Source: Adiantum capillus-veneris
Lineage: Eukaryota; Streptophyta; Polypodiopsida; Polypodiales; Pteridaceae
Direction of reading: 5' to 3'
Assembly: GCA_014529385.2 (NCBI GenBank)
Contig: CM043964.1
Coordinates: 108,336,587-108,400,586, forward strand
Length of the DNA stretch: 64,000 bases
The notes under the pieces are model-generated. The model was not told where the DNA came from, did no database searches, and worked only from the letters and a program-made list of their open reading frames with translations. Below, in pieces: positions 13,441-24,919 of the stretch. Position 1 is the stretch's first letter. Every line of letters begins with the position of its first letter. Made by a program: the position numbers and the translations under genes.

Positions 13441-14121
13441 TGTTGGGAGCAAGGGTGGGCTTCCACCTCTTGCTATGAAATTCAACAATTGACCTTCCCA
13501 TGATGGAGAAGGAAAAAAAGAGAGATAGTGGGGGAAGATGTTGAAAGAGAAAGGAAAATGTGGAGATGTTGACATGCCTACACACATAATTGTACACAAC
13601 GAAATCATAGGAGACAAACTCTTACACAAGAAGGTGACACATTCAAGCTCCATACCGCAAGACATAGCTTAAGAGAGGGGAAAGGGAAAAATTTAGGGCA
13701 TCTACATAAGAAAGGCCTAAAAATTGCAGCCCCAACCTCCATTGCACCTCTTGTGGAGTTTGGTATTTGATATTGGTGCCAAAATTTGGAGGTCCCTCTT
13801 TCACACTTTAGCCCCACTTTAGTTATGAGTGGTACACATTACTTATTGCATGACCCTCTTAGGGTGAGTTCTCACTATCCTATTTACAAACCAGCCATAG
13901 TGGCTTATTGATAAAAGATCTAAAATATTGTGCTAGGATAAAATGATTGAGAGAATTATTATTTTTCGACACCTCCTCGTCAACTCCCAGGATTCCAATC
14001 TACAAACCATCATGCACTCACTGTTTGTAAAATCAAGTAGACAACACATAATGAACCATGAAGCTAGCTATCCCAATTGCAGTTAACCACATGTAACATG
14101 AGGGTGCCCAGTCTCATAACA
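13441..14121 (-). repeat. LTR of the small LTR element (5' copy)
   Basis: About 681 bp, starts TGTTGGGAGCAAGG and ends TCATAACA. The Met-tRNA primer site abuts it on the inner side. Confidence 0.88.
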
Positions 14122-14161
14122 CTCACAAATTCCTTGCATACTTTACATGCATGAGATGGCA

Positions 14162-14516
14162 TCATTTGTGTAGAGTATAATCAATCCAGAGGAAGGTGGA
14201 CATGAGCTCATCATCATCCTTGGATGTCATATTAGGATTCTCTTTTTGAGCCACCTGGCTGGAAGATGCAATACGGCCATCCCCTGGCCAATCAGAAGGT
14301 GGGACCTCCTCATAATATTTTGCGTACATCCGCGAAGAGTGCTTTTTGTGAGAGCTATATTGGCCAAAAGCTGGTGGTGAGGCAGGCTCCTTGCCATCTT
14401 CATTCTCATCGTCTACTTCTTCTTCATACCCATCAATATAGTTAGTGTCATTGTCGAGTAGAGGACCATCGCCAGGCTTGTCATCTTCATAGATTTCTCC
14501 AACGTCGTCGCCCCCT
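14162..14516 (-). pseudogene. Acidic open-frame fragment, unrecognised
   Basis: A frame of about 118 codons without an ATG reads right to left and ends at a TGA at 14162-14164. It has coding-like composition: an acidic run (DGYEEEVDDENEDGKE), then SPPAFGQYSSHKKHSSRMYA, YYEEVPPSDWPGDGRIASSS and ELMSTFLWIDYTLHK. I do not recognise the family. It immediately adjoins the target duplication of the small LTR element, so it may be an exon remnant of a gene or transposon into which that element inserted. Confidence 0.4.
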
Positions 14517-16364
14517 GCTCAATATATTCATCATGCTCGCCCTGCTCCTATTGTTGCTGGATCGACAAATTTCTATGGCAAGGCAATTTATAGCAACAAA
14601 GAAATTCATATATAGCAGCCAAATTGCATAGTGTGATAAAAAAACTCCTACGTGAAAAGCTCGATTCTTGATAACAATAAGTAAAATGCTCGCTATTAAA
14701 AAACAAAAAAACTTGGTGGGGATCTATGGCCACGATTGAGCCATTATTGATTGGGGACCTATGGTCCGGATTGAGCCAAGTGGTTCAATTCCATATCCTT
14801 ATTTGAAAAAAATAACTTTGGCTCACCAAGTAAAAGTAAAATGCCACATTTGTTGATAATTCTCTCAAAGTTTCAAACAATACCAATGTATCAACTTGAA
14901 GCCCGTCACCATTTCCAGCTTATCTATATTTTCAAGAATCTATTTCCAACTTGCATTTTCACCTACATTAGAAAACAGGTAGCCAATGACCAGCAATGAT
15001 TCAAAAGGCTAGCTTCTCACTAATTTCCTTTGTATGGTAATTGCCAGCCACTTCCCATCACACTTCTACTCAATACTGTAGCGTTTTCAAGGGCAACACC
15101 TATGAGACCTCATTGTCCAACAACTTGTGGCTCACCTTCTTTGCAGCCTTTTCCTTTGCCATGGCACCTGAGCGCCATTTGTTGCGTGTTCAAACTCTAG
15201 TAATGGTTGTCCTTATTTTAAGCAGCATCAGTCATAGCTGCCTCTCTGATGTCGTTCTTCATGAGATTTTGCTCTACAACTTATCTCTCTTCTCTTGCAT
15301 TTGCAAGAAACAACTCTCAAACATCCCAAGCATCATCCATGTGAACCCTCTTGGTACTTGACTTTCCAAATTCCAACTTGACCCTTTGTTTTCAATGATT
15401 TCCATGGTACGATTTCAATATTTTCCATGGCTCCCCACACCTTTTAGAGTCTTTTTTTGTTTTTTCGAGGTTTGGGGGCCGTTGCATATTATATTCAGTT
15501 CATTTCAAGATTCTTTTTGATCCTGCGACTTCTTAGCAATCAAGAGATTACTCTTGTATCCTTACAAAAGTGACAGCGCTGGTTCGAACCCACACCGTGG
15601 GATAACATGCATTGGTTGATTCCCCGTCACCAAGTAGGCATAGACGTTCAACTACTTCGAAGCGGTGATCGTTGAAATTAAAATAACTTATAGTAGACCC
15701 CTCTGCACATGGCCGCCTCCTCTTCTCCTCACCACCCTCAGTCCTTGCGCGTCGTGCGCTCCTCTCCTGCGCATCTCATGCTTGCCTACCAGTTGCCTTC
15801 CCCGCACAACGGACTGCTATCATGCCCGATACCTGGCATCGGATATCTTTTGATTCCGTGCAATTTCGGATTTTACGTGATTGGGGCCCCTACTTTACTT
15901 GGTTCCTTTTTGTAAAATGAGCTTAGAGGCTGGTCCACATAGCTTAACAGCCATCATTAGATGTTAAAAAATAGCGGATGATTAAGATCTCACATACACT
16001 CATGCTATATTTAGCAAACTCAGGCGTCTTAACATGCTTTTCCCCATGCATTTTCTCCATTGGTTGGTATCCCTCAACCTCCTCAAATTGGTCTTCTGCC
16101 TCCGCCTCAGCCTCAGCCTCAGCCTCAACCTTAGGCGCAGCCACGGCCCAGGCTCACATCATCTACCCACCTCCAGTCCCACTCAAGGTGCTACGTCACC
16201 CCACTACCACAACCGGCCCAGGTCCTACCATCTCCACTCGCTAGCCTTTAGCTCTACCTACATCTTGATTGACAGTAGCCACAGAGGTTCCCCGCTTGTC
16301 TACTTAACCCATGCTAGTCAAGGGTGGAAGCCCTAGACAAACCAGAAGTAGGAATTCATAGAGC
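14517..16364. other. Intergenic stretch with no supported gene
   Basis: No coding homology. A Pol III B-box-like palindromic word GGTTCGAACCC at 15581-15591 could mark a decayed tRNA-derived SINE, but no matching A box or target duplication is clear. A GCCTCA repeat at about 16100-16126 encodes only Glu-Ala alternation on the minus strand. Confidence 0.5.
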
Positions 16365-16369
16365 TTGCT

Positions 16370-16460
16370 TCATGGGATTTCTATCCAGAATGTCATCTCT
16401 TGGAGTGCATTGATTGCAGGATATGCTCAACAAGGGCAGGGCCAAAAAGCCTTGGGGGCT
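16370..16460 (+). pseudogene. PPR-protein gene fragment
   Basis: The plus strand encodes ISIQNVISWSALIAGYAQQG followed by QGQKALG, a nearly perfect PPR phrase. It ends abruptly with no neighbouring PPR repeats in frame. It is opposite in strand to the other PPR relics of the window, so it was probably moved here separately. Confidence 0.7.
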
Positions 16461-16759
16461 AATTTCAGCAGTTCAGTGAGCTTTGACAAGCGTCAACTCA
16501 AAATTTTCATTCGGGCTCATTTCGGCCTCCATTTCTGTGCGCTTTGCCACACGTGTCGAGGGCAGGGAACTTGCCAAACACTGTGTGCGAGCCACGAATG
16601 GCTGCAAGCACACAACTAGACAGTCCTAGCAAGCTCAAAGGGGCAATGGTGTGTCACTCAACCGCAATGCTTCCGTTTCCGTGAAGGATCCCCTATTGCG
16701 AAGAAGAAAGAACCGCCATCGCGCTCAACCGCCTCGCCCGCTGCCGATGCCGCCGCAAT

Positions 16760-16834
<75 letters not shown>

Positions 16835-18438
16835 CGTGCGTACGCGTGCACACACACACACACACCCATGAGTACATGAAGGAGAAGAAGATAGATAGAT
16901 GTAGAGCAAGATAACTTCTTAGCATGCACTTCAAAGAATGAGGATTTTAGGTCAAAATGGACCTTTTATAAGAGTTTGACCCAGTCACACATGGGCGCCC
17001 AGGTGGCCAGTCATAGTAAAAATCATGTAAAAATGGGATAAGTGGTGCGTCTCTCATCGGCGATCACCTACACACCTATTGGACCGACAAGCCCGGTCCA
17101 TGACTCAAATAAATGATAAGGCGTCCGTCAAATTTGATAGGGTGTCCGTGAGGGTTAACATGCCCCCCTTCCTGATGTAGATTCCATCCTCAAAAGCTAA
17201 TGAGATGAAGCTCGTTGATCGAGGGGAAGAGCATTTGAGATTGAATGTCCTTAGCCTTCTTCAATCACTACAAAATCAACCAAAATTGGCACAGTAATTG
17301 CATTCTCATATACAATTAAAAAGCATATGTGGTAACATAATATTAAACAATTTCTTAGTAGTAATCATGAAACTGTAATATAATCAAATGCATAAGCAAT
17401 TTTAAAGGTCAAAAAATAAACAAGTCTAGGGTCGCTAATTTAATGGTCGAGAGGCACTATAGGTCAACTATTAATACCGTGGGCAAACTTCTCAATTCTC
17501 ACTGGTCAATTAAGTTGTTTAATCACGAGAGCAAAGTATTTCATGTTCGAGGGCTGACTAGAGGCTATACCTAAAAGACCGTCTAATTAAGCTTCAATAA
17601 AAGGAATTGCTTATGAATCATCGCATGAATTATTCTCTTTGTTTGACCCCCCAAAGTTTTTTCACATTGATTCAATTTTTGATGTGTGCTTATTTTGCAT
17701 GCCTTGGGTTTTTTTCTTTTCAAAGAAAAGCACCCACACTGGGAACCTCTAGGGCTCTAGTACCATAGACAATACATGTGAGTGAAGTACCAAATTAAGA
17801 TTTTACATTGTTGGCACTTTTGTTTTTTGTTTGTTTGTTTTTCATTGCTTTTCTATTTTGTAACCTTTGGGGGTCATATTGCATTGTTACCCTCCCCAGG
17901 CTCATCACAATAGTAAACTCCCTTTATAATAGTTAAACTAAAGGTCAAGAGGGATTAAGCCCACTAGAAAGCACTTGTACATTGCACACAATGCTACCTA
18001 AATTGGATTAAAAACCCAAAGTAACCATTGACAATTAGGAAGGCATTTTCCATGGTATTAAGAGAAGATATCCAACGCTTATCTTGGTCAAACTAGCTTA
18101 GTCAGACTACTTGATTCATAAACCTAGACAAGGGACTATGACATAAAATTATATTGAATCTAATGTTGAATATTAATCAAATGTGATGAATATTATGCTA
18201 CCAATCACAGTTAAAGCAAAAAACCATGGATGCTAAAAAAAACAATAGGATACAATGATAATGGACAAGAAACACCTGTTCGGGTTGATGATCGCGCTCA
18301 ATTCGAAGAGTGAACTAGACAAAGATTAAAAATCCCAATAACTACAATGCATTCCTACACACACACTAGAAAACACAAGGAATACCTCTAGGAGACACAT
18401 CAATGGGAAGAGGCACCAACGTTTAATATTGAACACAA
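16461..18438. other. Intergenic stretch with no supported gene
   Basis: Contains the CT microsatellite at 16761-16830 with a GTGC/CA tail. The sequence GGGTTAACATGCCCCCC at about 17153-17169 resembles an LTR end next to a C-rich (reverse purine-rich) tract, but I found no partner LTR. No coding is supported. Confidence 0.5.
16761..16830. repeat. (CT)n microsatellite
   Basis: A pure CT run of about 70 bases, followed by GTGCGTGCGTACGCGTG and a short CA run. Confidence 0.95.
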
Positions 18439-18759
18439 TCAAAACAACATAAGGAACCCTAAACTAATTATTTGCATCCCCTTAGAGAGGCAAGGGAACA
18501 TGATGTTGAATAGATGGGCGGGTAGCCTTAGGTCTAAACCCCTATCCTCGTCATCATCTAGAGAAACAAAGTCATCATCCGTGAGACCATACGTGTCATC
18601 CGTGTAATCATGTGAATCTTCCTCATCATTAGAGGCACAAATGTTTACTAAGAATGTCACTAGACGTCTATAGTCATCTTGGTCAAAAGGATAAGTGTGT
18701 GCAATCGGAGAGACGCTCTCTACTAAGTAGGAATCAGTCATGTTCAAGAGACTTATCAA
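18439..18759 (-). pseudogene. Acidic open frame, unrecognised
   Basis: 106 codons from an internal ATG with coding-like composition: SYLVESVSPIAHTYPFDQDD, YRRLVTFLVNI, then an acidic stretch DDTYGLTDDDFVSLDDDEDR. I do not recognise a family, and there is no clear upstream exon. It may be an exon remnant of a transposon or host gene, and could also be chance. Confidence 0.3.
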
Positions 18760-19872
18760 CCATTCTAATTCCTCAAAATTTCACTCACACGCTAGTGTAT
18801 CTACTAAATCCCATTCACAGGCAAGCACCGAGTAGACTATGTGAAACACTTGTGAAAAGTAAAGAGGGTACCTCTCACCCAAGGTAGGAGTGGATGACTC
18901 TAGCGTACTAGCCATATCTGTATACATTATAAATGATGTTTAGTGTGAAAATATTATGAGGGTCATGTCAAAAGGTCGTGTCCTTGTGCATAATGTGTTT
19001 TTATGATTTTGGGTCATGTACCCGAATTTGTAGGTTTCCAGCTTTTTGTTTGGTGGCTCTTGCTCTTTTACTTTTTTATTTTTGTTTCTTGAGTATAGGG
19101 CAGCTATTATATACATTCCCTAAGATTGAGAGATTGAGAGGTCAGGGAGGAAGGTTAAGAGGGGAGCAAGTGCATGATGGATGTCAGTAACCATTCCCCC
19201 CTTCCTTGGGTAGATCATACCTTTTGAAACGATGTCGTCACCTTTTGGAACCAATCATTTCCAAGTCGTTATGGGTGAAGACTTTGACCAATAGTTTTCA
19301 ACCGCCCTAGGTGTTTCATCTAGTTGCAAGGGTGGTAAGGTACTCTCCTATGATTTTACTTGTAACGTTGTTCTAGGTGGTGAACTTACAACTGGAGGTG
19401 CATGTAGAAGGCAAGGATAGTCCCAGCAGGCGGGAACTGTCCCTTAGAAGGACGACCAGCGGGAAGCGAGAACAACTACACTGGCAGTAATTACCGTAGG
19501 CAGTTACTACAGTAACTCTTGAGAGCTATAAATAAGACCCACTACATTGCAACCGGCTACTTAACTTTTTGGCTTTTGACTGTCTAAACACTTTTGGGTT
19601 ACGAGCTCTTAGCTTCCAGATTCACCCTTGTAATCATTACTTCTGTAATCATCCGAACCTAAGCCTATTGTACTCTATATTGGTTATTCATGAGCTAATG
19701 ATCCGAATCTACAAATAACATTTCCAGTATTCAAGTGTCTTTCATTTCAATATATCATAATTGAACTCTCTATATACAGTAGCTCCGAATTCTGACACTG
19801 GAATAAGCTGTCTGGAGAGATCAGCTCCCATTCCATTTTGGCAATCACGGTGATTAGAGTTGCTTGCTCTTA
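18760..19872. other. Intergenic stretch, possibly a solo LTR
   Basis: No coding. A TATAAATA box at about 19527, followed by pyrimidine-rich and CTTGTAATCATT words, looks like an LTR promoter and polyadenylation region on the plus strand. No second copy or primer site is visible, so this is only a suggestion. Confidence 0.35.
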
Positions 19873-20173
19873 TGTTGGAATTAGGGTTGCAGAGAAACGC
19901 ACACAGCTTGGAGAAGACGAAGGAAGCTCAAGGCACACAATAGAGAGTGTGTTACTTAGTGTGCAATGGACAGATAGATAGCTCTAGAGTGATGGGCGTA
20001 TATACAAAGCACGGGGGGGAAAACCTCATAAAGAGGGAAAAATGCCCCGGTGGTCCTAGTGTGTTCACACACATCACTATTACATGCATATGGTAACAAA
20101 TCCCCTCTGGAGTGATGCGGTGAACGAGAGATGGCACATGAATAAAGGGAAGTGCCATGGCCTAAGGACATGA

Positions 20174-21530
20174 TCAGTCCACAAAGGGAAGTAAGCACAA
20201 AGCTTTGTGGAAAGCTTCGAGCTTCTCACAAGACAATGCCTTTGTGAAAAGATCTGCAAGGTTGTCCTGTGTTGGCACATAAGCCAAGCTGATCTCTCCT
20301 ACTGAGAGCCTCTCCCTGACATAGTGGTAACACACCTCAATGTGCTTTGTGCGAGCATGAAACACTCGGCCCCCTCGCAACTGCCAATGCGCTCTGACTG
20401 TCAATGTAGATAGTGTTGGTAGTGTCTTGTCCAACACCCAAATTATCCATAAGGCGTCTGAGCCATACACACTCAATCGTAGCTGTGAAGACTGCCATGT
20501 ACTTAGCCTCACAACTCGAAGTGGCCATAGTAGGTTTCTTCTTGATCAACCATGATATACATGAACTACCAAGCATGAAATAAAAACCACTTGTGGACAC
20601 TGGCGTGTCAAAACAAACCAGCTCAATCTGAGTCCGAAAAAGTATGTAAGTCTGGCGTCAATGATCCCCCCTTGGGATAAAACAAGCCAAGATTAACAAA
20701 GCACTTATTCTAAGGAAGGTCGTTGTTTTCATTGTCACATTAAGGGTCACATAAAAAAAACACGTCCTAAGCTTGAATTGAATAAATCTACAAAACCCAC
20801 TTTCTCTGTCAATGCAATAAGTGACCCAAGTCTCTCATTATCCTCCCATTGATGAGTCTCTCATTAAGTGTGCCACTAAGGTAGCAAAAAATCTTTTGAC
20901 AGCCTGACAATACTTAGACCTTGGACTATGCATAAAACTGCTGACCTGTGAGACTGCAACCTGAATATCCGGACTCATGTTGCATACATAAATGAGGCAG
21001 CCAATAGCAGTTTGATAAAGAGTGACATCAGCAGGATCGCCAGCATCATGTAGGCTCAACTTCAAACCTGTTTCCATGGGAGTGGCAATAGGTTTGCAAT
21101 CCTCAAGTCCAAACTTACATAGTAATGTCTCTATGTAACTTTTCTGACACAAGGCAATACCACCATCACACTGCTTAAACTGTATACCCAAGTAATGATG
21201 CAACAGCCCCAAATCTTTCATCTTGAAAGTAGCATTCAAATCAGCCTTAAATTCAGCAATATGTCTCCCATTTGGTCCAGTGATCAGCAAATCATCGACA
21301 TAAAGAACCACAATGAGAAGTACATCACCCTCACGCTTTACATACAATGTGCATTCTGTTGGACTGTTACGAAAGCCTCGTTTGACCAAATGAGTGTCAG
21401 CTTTCTCATAGCAAGCACGAGGAGATTGCTTCAACCCATACAAAGCCTTCTTACATCTGCACACTTTGTCCTCTTGTCCTTTTATGACAAAACCACGAGG
21501 CTGCATTAAAAAACCTTTTGTAGGAACCAA
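20174..21530 (-). pseudogene. Copia reverse transcriptase/RNase H remnant
   Basis: Residues read from 21530: QPRGFVIKGQEDKVCRCKKA, then LYGLKQSPRAC, the catalytic box VVLYVDDLLITG, FKMKDLGLLHHYLGIQF, and PDIQVAVSQVSSFMHSPRSK. After an interruption (20838 down to about 20600) RNase H follows: STSGFYFMLGSSCISWLIKK, SSCEAKYMA and IYIDSQSALAVARG. A frameshift leads to RTKHIEVCYHYVRERL and LADLFTKALS, ending at 20174. Order and motifs are those of copia pol, which copies the element RNA into DNA. The interruption and shifts make it a pseudogene. Confidence 0.88.
20690..20830 (+). pseudogene. Retroelement gag zinc-knuckle scrap inserted in the copia remnant
   Basis: On the opposite strand to the surrounding copia remnant, the translation near 20715 reads GRCFHCHIKGHIKKTRPKLE. 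This is a CCHC-type knuckle in which the last Cys has become Arg. It interrupts the copia pol reading between the reverse transcriptase and RNase H parts, so it is likely a later insertion of another LTR-element fragment. Confidence 0.5.
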
Positions 21531-24121
21531 TGGAAAAAAAACAATGAATATTTTAACAAAAAAAATGGATTTTTACCGAGTTTTACACTAAAATCATCCA
21601 AATTTAGCCAGTTCCCTTCAATGCCACCCTCAAAACTAGCCTGGAATTTTTGAATATTGTTTCCTTCAATGCCACCCTCTTTCACATTGTATGGTAAAAA
21701 GATCACAATCGAAAAGTTCCAAAATATTTTGTTGTTTTTGTGAATTGATTAAAAAAGACATATAGTCGTCAATTGTAGAAAAACATGATTTTATTGTAAC
21801 AAAAGAAGTCTTTCATAATTAATGGTGTTTGTCTGACATGTGTCGTGTAAAAAGGGTGCCCTTGTATGAAGATCACAACCTTGTAGTATGGGCACGGCAA
21901 GACGACATGGAAGGGATGATTGGTGTATAAATGAACTAATGAGGTGCTATCAAATTGATATGGCTAAGAGGAGGAAGGATGCACATGCTCCAAATATAAA
22001 TGACAATCAAGAACCAAAGTACTAGACAAGGGAGCACTTACCTTACAAAAAGAAACATAGAATGACTAGCATTAAGTAATGGTATAGAGCTCTTACTAGT
22101 CTATCAACCTTACTTCATGCTCAAGCATGTGAAGCCCAAGCGAGAAAAATCCAAGCCAAAGAAGAGTAGAAGCAGAGGAGATTACAATTAAATAAATAGA
22201 GATTGAGCCAGAAGATAACATTCTCAAATATTGTGTTACTTTTTAAAAAAGTAAACTTTGATCTTTTGGAATTTAGGAGGTAGTCTATCCATTGAAAACT
22301 CTTTTTGTTGTAGTGCATCAATATATAACAAACAATAAATATTATGTTGATGATAAAATTTACTATTTGTGTACAAACACTTGCTTGGGTTTGTCTTTTC
22401 TCGGAAAAAATCGCTTGGTGCGTGGTAAGACTCTATGGAATTGGGTTTCTGGCCTTGAACAAGTACGTCCAAGTCGCCATTAAAAATACATGGCAAAAGA
22501 ATCAGAGTCAGGCAGCTAAGCCACTAAATCAATAGGTGTTAGTTCCAAAGGCTTCAAGTAATATTCACTATGGCTTAAGAGTCTTAGCTATGGGCTAAGA
22601 GTTGAGCATATTTACATTATGTCACCCATGTCGGTATATGTGAGCAGCATAAGAGTCAAATTCTATGTATTTTAAGTCAGGTGAAGTGAAGCAGAAAGTC
22701 CACACTAGGTACATTGAGATATGAGTGGAGAAGCTTCTACATCAAAAACCCTTCTTGGAAACGTGGAAGCTATTGCGACATCCTTTGCTGCTACATTTGC
22801 TCCTTGAAGCACCCATCATATCTATCTTTCGCACTACATGCTTTTGTTTGACAAATTTCTTGTATTCATATAGAGTGTCCCATAATTGAGACTTGTATTA
22901 GGCACTCTTCCTTTGTTTCTCCCCAAGCACTCACCTTGCATGAACATGTACTTAAGGTCCAATTTCTCAACTCCAATAAGAGCGTGTACCAAAGGTACTT
23001 TTTCCCACCGTGTCTTTTCCTTTGGTCATCCAAGTTGTAGACCCTAATCTAGAAACACTCATCACTATCCTCTTGTATATATTCCTTCTACATCATCAAT
23101 AAGGAAATTGCTACCCATATCATTCGTCAAAGCATCAGAGCATTAGCTGTCTACAGGTCTCAACTACATTTTTCTTTAAGGACAACAACAGAGCTCCATT
23201 AAACAATGGAAAGTCGATGAATAGCATACAAGAACAACGGACAAGCAATGACAAAGTCAGTAACAAAGCTATCTACGATAATCATAAGGAGCTCTTATAG
23301 TGCTTCAAGTTGGTGAAATATTGCAAAGAACTCACATTGCCGTGCAATCCTAGGGCAACATCCATCATAAACTCAATGACCCAAAGAGACTCAATTTTAC
23401 AAAGACAGGCAACACCAATAGCCATCTTCATTGTCAGAAGTAGGAACAAAAGGAGAATGCGTAACAAGATGCAAAGTTTCCTTGACAATAGAAACCAAAC
23501 TCGTGTATCAACCAGCACACAAAATATATAAATCACTCAAGGAAGGGGGGAGTGTCATCAAATACAAAGCAATTTCAAAGCTAAAAACCAACCAAAGACA
23601 AACCTGAAGCTCACTTTAATGACCAGATTGCACATGGTTGTGTCAAGGGATGATATGAGCTAGGAAGAAGGAAATGTTTGGCCAATGTTTGGCCATTTCA
23701 ACATACGGACGCCCATATAGCCAAACACCACATTTTTTATATATTTATACTCTCTTATTTTTCAAAGCTCTTGTAGCTATACTATGTGTAAATACTAATT
23801 TCGGAGCAGCAGATCTGTTTTGTGAGTCGTGATTCTTACATGATCTTTGTAAAGGCCCATGTGACGCGGCCACTGGCCATTCAGAAAGCCCTAGGTATAA
23901 AAGATAATAACTTTAGTATGAAAGGCGGGCTTATCTTTTGGAAGAGAAGAAGAACTCTATTGTGCGTACGCTCAAGCAGCCAAGCAACTCCATCTTGTAA
24001 TCAACCGTTCTAATGATTGGAGAATCCGATTTTAATTTTGAAACTTATATTGTGTTCCTCTTTTCATGCTCTTTCAATTAAGTGTAAGCGTTGAAAATTT
24101 TGTTATAGTTCTGGACAAATC
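21531..24121. other. Intergenic stretch with no supported gene
   Basis: AT-rich DNA on both strands with no recognised protein or RNA. The phrase TTCCCTTCAATGCCACCCTC near 21613 recurs in part near 21660, a short local duplication. Confidence 0.5.
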
Positions 24122-24918
24122 TTGGAGAACAGTACATTCCAAGAGTCAACGCTCCAGACAGGAAGCTCCTCAAGCACTTGCATAGAGCCACATGCCTTCA
24201 AGATAAAAGTATATGTGACTAAATTTGGAGAAATACAATGGCCTTGCATCTACTGGAAACATCCTAGCACTTTTTGGCCTTGCTCCTATAGTGTGTATCC
24301 CATGACTAGTGCATTCGAAAAGATGTCGTTCCAAGTGATCCCTATATGAGGATATAGGAAGAGCTTGCTTTGCATCCATTGGATATAGCCTAGGGATTTC
24401 TAGTCCTCCTCTTGTTGCACACATCTCACAATCAGTGCATTTCAAGAGACTACATTCCAGACAGGAAGCTCCTCAAGCACTTTTTGTGCTTTCTCAAGCA
24501 TACCACATTTGGCATACATATCCAACCAAGACAATGCTGCCAAGCAAACATCTTTCTTCAACTGTCTTTGTCTCACAATATACTTATGAGTTTTTGTGCC
24601 CATATCAACAACTTGCGTAGACCCACATGCCTTCAAGATACATGCAGAGGTGATTACATTTGCAGAGAGGACCTCGCTTTCCATAATTATCGACCAAGAT
24701 AGTGCCAAGCATGACATCTTTTTTCAAAAGCCTCTAATAACAATACCATTGTCAATTTTTGTGCACATATCAACATCTTGTGTAGATCCATATGCCTTCA
24801 AGATGCATGCATAGGTGATTGCATCTGGAGAGAGGCCATCGCTTTGCATCTGCTAAAAACAAGCTAATCTCAAGAGAGGCCCTTGCTTTGTATCTGTTGA
24901 AAACAAACTAGAGATTTC
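24122..24918 (-). pseudogene. PPR-protein pseudogene
   Basis: The best-preserved part is 24717-24442 on the minus strand: NVITSACILKACGSTQVVDM, GTKTHKYIVRQRQ, LDMYAKCGMLEKAQKVLEEL and PVWNVVS. These correspond to successive PPR motifs of the P-L-S type that bind organellar transcripts. Further copies in shifted frames lie on both sides. The homology ends at about 24918 inside the expected CFQ-type phrase, where the AAGTGGTG-rich DNA starts. It is the left flank of the large composite insertion, and the same gene lineage reappears in the same orientation at 45968. Confidence 0.8.
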
Positions 24919-24919
24919 T

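Larger units (their letters stand above)
12033..14126 (-). mobile_element. Small non-autonomous LTR retrotransposon (TRIM/small LARD) with target duplication
   Basis: Two long terminal repeats flank a 701-bp internal region with no coding capacity: 12038-12739 and 13441-14121. The outer 5-bp target duplication CTCAC is at 12033-12037 and 14122-14126. A primer-binding site complementary to initiator-Met tRNA (TGGTATCAGAGC on the minus strand, 13428-13439) sits one base inside the right-hand LTR. A purine-rich tract (minus strand of the CCCCCCAC at about 12741-12748) lies inside the left-hand LTR. The element therefore reads right to left. LTRs begin TGTTGGGAGC (mutated to TATTGGGAGC in the left copy) and end TAACA. 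They differ by scattered substitutions and a roughly 20-bp length difference, so the insertion is not very recent. Mobilisation would need enzymes in trans. Confidence 0.9.
19873..21530 (-). mobile_element. Degenerate Ty1/copia retrotransposon, 3' half
   Basis: Reverse transcriptase and RNase H pieces of a copia polyprotein lie on the minus strand from 21530 down to 20174. They are followed by a probable 3' LTR that starts TGTTGGAATTAGGG at 19873. The 5' half (gag, protease, integrase) is missing: homology stops abruptly at about 21520. There are frameshifts, and a roughly 200-bp foreign insertion at about 20640-20830. It cannot be autonomous. Confidence 0.75.

Noticed and set aside
15560-15670. 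tRNA or SINE around GGTTCGAACCC
   Set aside because: The B-box word is a palindrome and the only A-box candidate on the minus strand (TGCCTACTTGG) fits poorly. No flanking duplication was found.
16640-17165. Second LTR element ending GGGTTAACA before a C-rich tract
   Set aside because: No partner LTR, primer site or target duplication could be found, so it is noted only in the intergenic entry.
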